The notes under the pieces were generated by a model. The model had not been told where the DNA came from. It saw only the letters and a list, made by a program, of their open reading frames with translations, and did no database searches. The position numbers and the translations under genes were made by a program. 64,000 nt of DNA, taken from positions 65,752,001 through 65,816,000 of the forward strand of contig OY856411.1 of the NCBI GenBank assembly GCA_963693085.1, read 5' to 3'. Shown here one piece after another: positions 58,179 through 64,000 of the stretch (the stretch's first letter is position 1; each line of letters opens with the position of its first letter). The DNA comes from Alisma plantago-aquatica (Eukaryota; Streptophyta; Magnoliopsida; Alismatales; Alismataceae).

Positions 58179-59612
58179 TCTTGACATAATAGTTATCCAT
58201 TGTCCATATTTTAATGTCCATTAAATTCATATGTATCTAATATGTCTATTTGAGATTGATTTCAGGTATCAGGTATACGAAAAGGATCAATTCAATCAAA
58301 CTCTAGCTTGATCAAGTTCAAGTCAAAAGCAATGCAAATGCACTTTTGTGAAAAATACCCTAAAACCCTTAGGACAATTTTTGTAACCATTTGTATTGAA
58401 TCTATGACTTGTAATTAAGATGAGAAAAAATCAGGAGCACTTAATTTGAACGTTTAATCACTCTAATGATGATATCTAAATTCATCACAAGTTTCACCTT
58501 TGAGAAACTCGACTGACACCCTTGATGAATTTGGGAATGCCCAAGTTCAATTGAGTTCACTTCAAGATAAACTTGACCGACACCCGACACAAGTAAACTG
58601 ATTTTAAGTGACTGGTCAAGTTTCATCTAGGATAAACTCAACTTACAACTCAAAATTAACTTGGTTGTATAGTTTTATCGGTCGAGTTACCTTTATGGAA
58701 ACTTGACCAACTACACTATATGAATGTGTAGAAAAAGTAATTCTAGCTGTTTGAGTGTTGCAAACATCAAAAATAGATCTGTTGCAAAACCTCAAATGAC
58801 TAGAAATTGTTCCTAAGTACTTCTAGTGATAAGTGGACATCTCCAACTATAAATAGGACCCATTGGAGTTCATTCCAAGTTTTCTCCTTCATGCTATTCA
58901 AGATCCTATATATAGTTGAGTGCATGTTGTCTACTAGAATCCCTTTCTCTCTCTTTCTTAGGAATCAAAATGACCATATGAGTCAGATAGGTTGTTTGTG
59001 AGAGAGCTACATCATTTTAATCTTGTGAATCTCGAAGTCTTCTCTTTCCCCAACCCTCCAAGCAAAGTTGGTGAAAGCTTCTCCAAGTTGAAGGAGAAGG
59101 TGAAGGTTGAAGATCCTTGAGAAGAGTGGGTATTTCCTTCAAGGCGGAAGACTTGTTGCAAGAAGGGGAGATCCTTGGTGAAGGGTCTAGCTCCTTACAA
59201 AAGTGGATAAGCCCTTGTAGAGTTTGAAGACTCTTTCTTGAAGAATAGGTAAGTCCTCATAAGGTTTATTGGCTCCTTTTGGCCCTTCAAACGAATCTAG
59301 GTATCCTTGCCCTGAAAAGGAAGGTCTAGTTGTATGTCTTATAATGGAATATAAGTATCTAATGGTTGCAAAATCCTAGAGCTTGACCTCTCTAGTTAGT
59401 GGACTAACTTTCTCCTTATTTAGATATTGGAACCACTCTACGTAGCTTGTTCTTGATCTCATTCAATATCTCTCATCCTCTCTATGTATGCTTAGTTGCA
59501 CATCAAATTCCATATTTACAATAGTTCCAATTGAAGTAACTTGAAGGTCTAATAAATCTTGTACGAGTGTTTTTAGCTCTATTCACCCCATCTAGAGCCC
59601 TTTGATCCAACA
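58179..59612 (+). mobile_element. Element A 3' LTR
   Basis: Begins TCTTGACATAAT (TG mutated to TC) and ends GATCCAACA, 1434 bp. TATA ACTATAAATAGGACC at about 58846. Homologous to 12215-13686 in the same orientation with many substitutions. Confidence 0.85.
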
Positions 59613-59617
59613 ATTGT

Positions 59618-60290
59618 GTGGACCATAGGGAACTGGACAAATGGCCCATACCCTCTACAAATAGACAAGTGATAAAAAATGTGAATTTCTTATTTGACCA
59701 TGGGGGTGTGAAAGAAATCAAATTGAAAGAGGGGAAAACAAAAAACGCACAACATGTTATCTTCTTTATGGAAACTAGAATGGGAAGCTTAGAACCTATT
59801 GACAACATGAAATCCAATCAAGGGAATATCTTCTCGTCAATACTGGGAGGCTACATCATCAGCTTCCCTGACCAAAATTGACCCTGGATAATTCACGAGG
59901 TGGCCAGAGGCTGAAAAACTTACCACCGTCATTACTTGGTTCTGCGAGCAGAAGTGGAAAGCTAGAATAAACCATCACCATAAAGTTGGTACTCACAGTA
60001 AGATCAGGGATTGAAATGAAACATCCACACAGCTAATGGAAAAGAAACTAGAGGAAAACATGTGGAGACGATCTAGATTTCTAAAAAGGTTCCAAGAGAA
60101 GGTAAGAAGAGAGAAATTTAGATCAATACCTCTACAAGAAAATTGAAGGACCATGGGTTTTATTGAGAGTCAAAGAAACTTTCTATGGTTTTGTCTTGCT
60201 GTGGGTTATCCTGAGTCACCTCTACAAACTACCAGTGGGTGTTGGAGAGAGGTTGTCATGGAGGTATATGACAGTAGTGAACTTCTAATT
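59618..60290 (+). pseudogene. Unrecognised decayed coding stretch
   Basis: An 87-codon open frame (59618-59881) has DKWPIPSTNRQVIKNVNFLFDHGGVKEIKL and MKSNQGNIFSSILGGYIISFP. After a shift the next ~130 codons read through a few stops with TVITWFCEQKWKARI, LEENMWRRSRFLKRFQEK, VRREKFRSIPLQ and FIESQRNFLWFCLAVGYPESPLQTTSG. The Trp/Arg/Lys-rich central text is coding-like. I do not recognise the family. It is the right flank of element A and may be part of whatever A inserted into, or of another element. Confidence 0.4.
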
Positions 60291-61389
60291 ATCTAAGGGT
60301 TTAAGGGCTATGTATCAATTCTAGGTGCTCCTTTATATAGGTAATGGTTTGCAATGGTTGTGAGTCATGGAGGATGTTAGAAAAGAGGAGCATAATGGTG
60401 TCACTAGGAGTCTACGATGTAGGGTACCAATGCCCTATATGTTTAGGCTGGATACGATCAAGAGAGAGAGACAAAGGTGATGGAGATGTTTGTTGGAGTT
60501 GATCTTCCCTAGAGAGAGATAGAGACCAGAGAGGAAAGGGGGTACTGTGAGTCCAATAAGGACTAGAATTGGGTGGACGATATGCTCACAAAGTATCAAA
60601 TGATTTTATTGTAAATAAGACTCCAAAATAGCCGCTCGATCACCACAAAAAGGGACATGTGGTAACTATATTACATAACACCTCATGAATATGCACCACA
60701 TTAAAATAATATTTATAATATACGCTTTCAAACCATATATTTACATTCTTAAATAATTTAAGGGGTCAATGCTAACCTGATTGGGACTAATTTTCATTGG
60801 TTTCCTACATAAATCCTTATGATTTCGAATTATTTATAGTTTTGAGAGTCACAACAACATATGCTTGCCTATTTAGGTTAAACTATATTTAATTATATTG
60901 TATTATCTAATATTAATCATAGGCTCAAAATTTGGGGAAATTCATTTATTATCATTCAAAACTCATAAAATTTTATTTGAACATATTATGGGGAAGAAAT
61001 ATGTCAATGGCACATTTGACCCTAATATATCACTTTTTGTAAATAAGGACTATATTTTTTAAATAAAAATTAAAAACCTAATCTTATTTATTAATTTTAG
61101 AGGATGTAATTGATATTATCACCACTCTCGAGGATTCAAATTGCTATGATTGCTCATTATTTTCCAATTATTCTTGCAGATCAGATAAAATTTCCATATT
61201 GAGCACAAAAGTGTATTTCTAAACGTTGTAGATATCTAAAAGCCTATGACTAAAGATCGTTCTCCCAGATCTCAAGTCACAAGGTCCAAGGCCCAATGCA
61301 TGTGCCTGACCCAATCCATAGTGGTGATCGTGCATGACATGCCTTTAGGTGATTCACTAGTTCTCCTTCTAATTCCTTGAACAAGTCTA
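60291..61389. other. AT-rich DNA, nothing recognised
   Basis: No recognisable coding, termini or RNA genes. Confidence 0.45.
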
Positions 61390-61394
61390 ATATA

Positions 61395-61439
<45 letters not shown>

Positions 61440-61440
61440 T
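61390..61440. repeat. Microsatellite (TA)n(ATA)n
   Basis: AT repeat followed by AAT trinucleotide repeat. The Tyr/Ile-rich frames at 61272-61487 are artefacts of it. Confidence 0.95.
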
Positions 61441-61496
61441 AAATATATACGCGCACAAATACACACACAATAAACACACACATACATTACTTTTAG

Positions 61497-61846
61497 GTTG
61501 CCAATGGGGTAAAGAAGAGAACCTGATTAAGGTAGATGGGTTTTACTGGCATCTCATTCACAAAAGAGGGGTGGAACTACGAATGGGGTGAAGAAAAAAG
61601 AAAGTGGTGGGGGTAATTTTGACTTTATTTGTTTTCTCAAGTTTGTATAGAAACTTGTAGGATTAATGATGGCTTGGATTTTGGGATTTCTTTTGAATAT
61701 AATTGCTGATGTTTATATAACATATGAATATGCATATTTCAAGACAAGGAGCAAAGTCAAAATGTTCCAATAAATAAGAGAATGTTGATATAAGCATTGA
61801 CGATTAAGTGTTACATTGTAATTTTGTCTTCCCCTTCAATTTTGAT
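61497..61846. repeat. Dispersed repeat, right-flank copy
   Basis: Same orientation and phrase order as 6735-7095, beginning GTTGCCAATGGGGTAAAGAAG. It carries GGTAGATGGG, GGGTAATTTTGACTTTATTTG, GAGAATGTTGATA and GTAATTTTGTC. Confidence 0.55.
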
Positions 61847-62126
61847 ACGAGCAGTGGTGGAGCCATGCAGTGGCACGGCGAGACACGTGCCTCAGCTGTT
61901 TATTAAAATAAATCTATCGAAGAATTAATTACTGTGGCAACATGCTTAATAATTTTTTTGAAACAAAGTGTTTACGTATATCCTACTGGCACCCTAATTG
62001 CTACCATTTTGACGGTTTCGAAATCGAATGTTGTGAGCCCGTCTCACCCTATAGAAAATGTTGTACCTCGGACATAAAGCGTCAAATAGCAGTAGAGGTG
62101 TCACCCGTAATTGCTGCATTCGGTAC
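61847..62126. other. LINE target region; possible hAT-like end
   Basis: Contains CAGTGGTGGAGCCATG at about 61853, which resembles the CAGTGG-GGAGCC start of some plant hAT terminal repeats. The complementary right end was not found, so this is only suggestive. A 75-codon plus-strand frame (61942-62169) overlaps the LINE boundary and has no recognised domain. Confidence 0.3.
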
Positions 62127-62143
62127 ATGTTACCTTCTTAGTT
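62127..62143. repeat. LINE target-site duplication, left copy
   Basis: ATGTTACCTTCTTAGTT, repeated exactly at 63326-63342. A 17-bp TSD is within the usual L1 range. Confidence 0.9.
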
Positions 62144-63325
62144 TTTTTACCAAAAGCTTTATTTATTAATTGTCAGAAACAAGTACCTGAATAAACGATA
62201 AGTCTATGGTGATCGTACAAGGTAGCCAAGAAGTAAAAGCTACACTAGTGTTGTTTTTGAGAACAAACTTGGCAGTTGAATCAGCTAAGGTGAGGTAATC
62301 CCGGGGACTGCAAAGGACACCGAGCGAGGGATTGCTGTGTGTGATCTTCTTCCAATGATGAGCGTTTCTTCCCAAGCGGTGTTTTGGGCTAAAGAGGCAG
62401 CTTTTATGATGGTGATGATCTCTGCTTCTGCTGCACAGGCTGTCTTAGTAGGGTGGCCTACGCCAGCCAGAAGCATTCCTGCAGGGTTGAGCGCTATGCA
62501 TCCTTAGCTTGATTTCAAAGAATTCTGAACATGAGCGACATTAGTGAGGATGATATGTTTGGGTTGCATATGCATTCCCCACCACTAGAAAGTATTGTAA
62601 TTCACCGGCGACGTAGGGATATGTGGGCTCGGGGTTCTTCAAGATCGTTTCTGATCTCAGATGAATGAAGCAGATGGCGATAGCTGTCGGCACAACCTTG
62701 CCTCCGTGTGTCTCGTCATTGCGGAGAGTCCAGAGGTGCCATGTCGCCACTGCGAGCAAGGTCGGAGAGATATTTGCATGGGACCATTTCACAATGTTGT
62801 CAAACCAGCTATCCTCGTCATCAAGGAAGAAATCTGAGGTGAGGGAGAAGGCTTGCCAGAGCGCTGCGCTCTTAGGCCAGTCCCTGAGGCAATGTAATAT
62901 CGTTTCATGGTGTAGATTACATCATGGACAAGTTTTGGATACATCAAAATGTCGACGGTACTTCTCAACATTGGTTAAGAGAGCTCTATGTTGGAGTAAC
63001 CATAGGAACACTTTTATCCTCTCAGGGAGTTGTCTCCTCCAGATAGACATCCAGTCTCCTGGGACGGGCTGTTCCTTGTCGTGCCTTAGCCACAGATAGG
63101 CCGATCTGGCCGTGACGTCAGCCGCTGCTATCGTGGGGCCATATGAACCTGTCCGAGCCTGCATCCCGGTCAGGAGGTGGCGTCGTCCTCATGATGTCCG
63201 ACGTGGCTTCAGGAAGCTGGGATTGAACAAAATTCCAGTCCCATGCGCCAATGTCTAAACACATTGACGAGACTCGCAGGTCTGCAATGTCTATAGGGAT
63301 GGGATGGTCAGGAGCCATGGCGGGA
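62144..63325 (-). mobile_element. 5'-truncated L1-type LINE (zf-RVT and RNase H tail)
   Basis: On the minus strand, starting at the right junction, the text reads DRFIWPHDSSG, then WLRHDKEQPVPGDWMSIWRRQLPERIKVFLWLLQHRALLTN (zf-RVT region), HHETILHCLRDWPKSAALW, the connecting WHLWTLRNDETHGGK, and an RNase H region with LLAGVGHPTKTACAAEAEIITIIKAA and LADSTAKFVL. The 3' end has AATAAATAAAG and a short A-run (T-run on + at 62143-62148). Only the last ~1.2 kb is present. The left and right 17-bp duplications fit exactly. Shifts and stops are present, so it is not active. The ATG at 63318 is internal text and not a start. Confidence 0.85.
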
Positions 63326-63342
63326 ATGTTACCTTCTTAGTT
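63326..63342. repeat. LINE target-site duplication, right copy
   Basis: Second exact copy of ATGTTACCTTCTTAGTT. Confidence 0.9.
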
Positions 63343-64000
63343 GAGTGAGGTTTTTTGGTTTCTTTATAATTTATCGAAAGGGCTGCACGACAATGACAAT
63401 ACCGCTGGGTACAACGACACATCTTGTTAATCTGCTTCTAGCCTTGTACAACAACACTATGACTTTTGCCTTTAGTTGCATATATGAAAGATCGTCCACT
63501 CAAGTACATGCTTAAACAACCTTTTTTCACTTCTTCCTATCAGTCAAGTATGTATTTGGCTGCTTTATTTCTTCCCTTATTTAGTTTTACTTTCTTCTTC
63601 TGCGGATTTAGTTGGGAAACTTATCTTTTTTTCCTCCCTTTTTTAGTTCAATCAGGATGTATTGTCATTGACATTATTGGTCTTTTATTTCATTCAATTA
63701 CATAATAATTTTTTTATCATTATAAATAGGAAAATATTAAAAAGATTAGAATTTGATCATGTTTATAGGTGACGGTTGACCTTTTTATGAAACAGAAAAC
63801 TAGTTTGCATGTACATGTGGTAGCATGTGAGGCTACACATATCTTCAAGATTTTTTATAATCCAACATTTTTTGTTAGGAGTATTGAAGAGACATAATTT
63901 GCTAACAAGTTTATAATATTATCTCTAGGTATATCCTTCCATTAGCCGTTTTTATATGTATTGCTCACTTGGTAAATTGATCTCTAACTTATCTTTTTTT
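63343..64000. other. AT-rich DNA, nothing recognised
   Basis: No domain was recognised in the 79-codon frame at 63466-63705, which is Phe/Leu/Ser-rich and likely chance. Confidence 0.4.

Larger units (their letters stand above)
12215..59612 (+). mobile_element. Element A: Copia/SIRE-like retrotransposon, outer shell of the nest
   Basis: The element can be followed through its interruptions: 5' LTR 12215-13686, primer site, gag to 14327, [element B], gag from 45755, protease, integrase, RT, RNase H to about 51995, a post-pol ORF from 52549, a polypurine tract and the 3' LTR 58179-59612. Lineage evidence is the tRNA-Met-like primer site, the polypurine tract next to the LTR, a long lysine/glutamate-rich gag, the RT motif YVDDIIFG and a downstream ORF in the envelope position, all typical of Sireviruses. 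Every coding part contains stops or shifts, so it is dead. Without the insertions it would be about 10 kb. Confidence 0.85.

Noticed and set aside
12210..59617. ACTGA/ATTGT as the target duplication of element A
   Set aside because: Only three of five positions agree; too weak to claim.
61853..61868. hAT element from CAGTGGTGGAGCC
   Set aside because: Only one putative terminus; no matching inverted end or 8-bp duplication found.

Overview
This is plant nuclear DNA, almost entirely transposable elements. It carries no intact host gene, rRNA, tRNA, bacterial gene or CRISPR array that I can support. The plant assignment rests on a tRNA-Asp primer site on an Athila-type Ty3/gypsy element, Sirevirus-like Ty1/copia elements with an extra ORF after pol, a CACTA transposon, a plant L1-type LINE tail with zf-RVT and RNase H regions, and long AT/CT/CA microsatellites. 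I cannot name the species.

The window is a nest of insertions that can be unpacked by reading frames and target-site duplications. Element A is a Copia/SIRE-like element on the + strand, 12215-59612, and is the outer shell. Element B belongs to the same family but lies on the - strand (14328-45754, TSD GATCA) and splits A's gag. Inside B are a CACTA transposon (20941-25058), which splits pol, and a 16.7-kb Athila-type Gypsy element C on the + strand (27102-43850, TSD GCAGC/GTAGC), which splits B's gag. A is further broken by a ~403-bp fragment (48355-48757, TSD AATGTTAAAT), a solo LTR (49120-50571, TSD GACCT) and a ~3.5-kb LTR-like block (~52789-56283). By eye the LTR pairs of C agree best, those of B less and those of A similarly or least, which fits the nesting order.

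Left of the nest are an Athila-type LTR (1-1897), the 5' LTR and primer site of another - strand copia element (2233-4477), AT-rich DNA without recognisable genes, and a symmetric foldback element (9227-10900) that holds two copies of a ~393-bp palindrome-tipped MITE set among microsatellites. Right of the nest are an unrecognised decayed coding stretch, a ~350-bp repeat matching one at 6735-7095 on the other flank, and a 5'-truncated LINE with a 17-bp TSD (62127-63342).

The most notable content is in element C. Downstream of pol, after a stem-loop, an LTR-like motif array with a TATA box and a splice-acceptor-like site, it carries a long broken third reading region. This begins with an Athila-type env-position protein and ends in two tandem Ulp1-like (C48) cysteine-peptidase domains that look like an internal duplication. 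A second recurring theme is that at least four LTR families here carry arrays of family-specific, near-palindromic 12-16-bp motifs upstream of their TATA boxes; in C the same motif also sits upstream of the third reading region.
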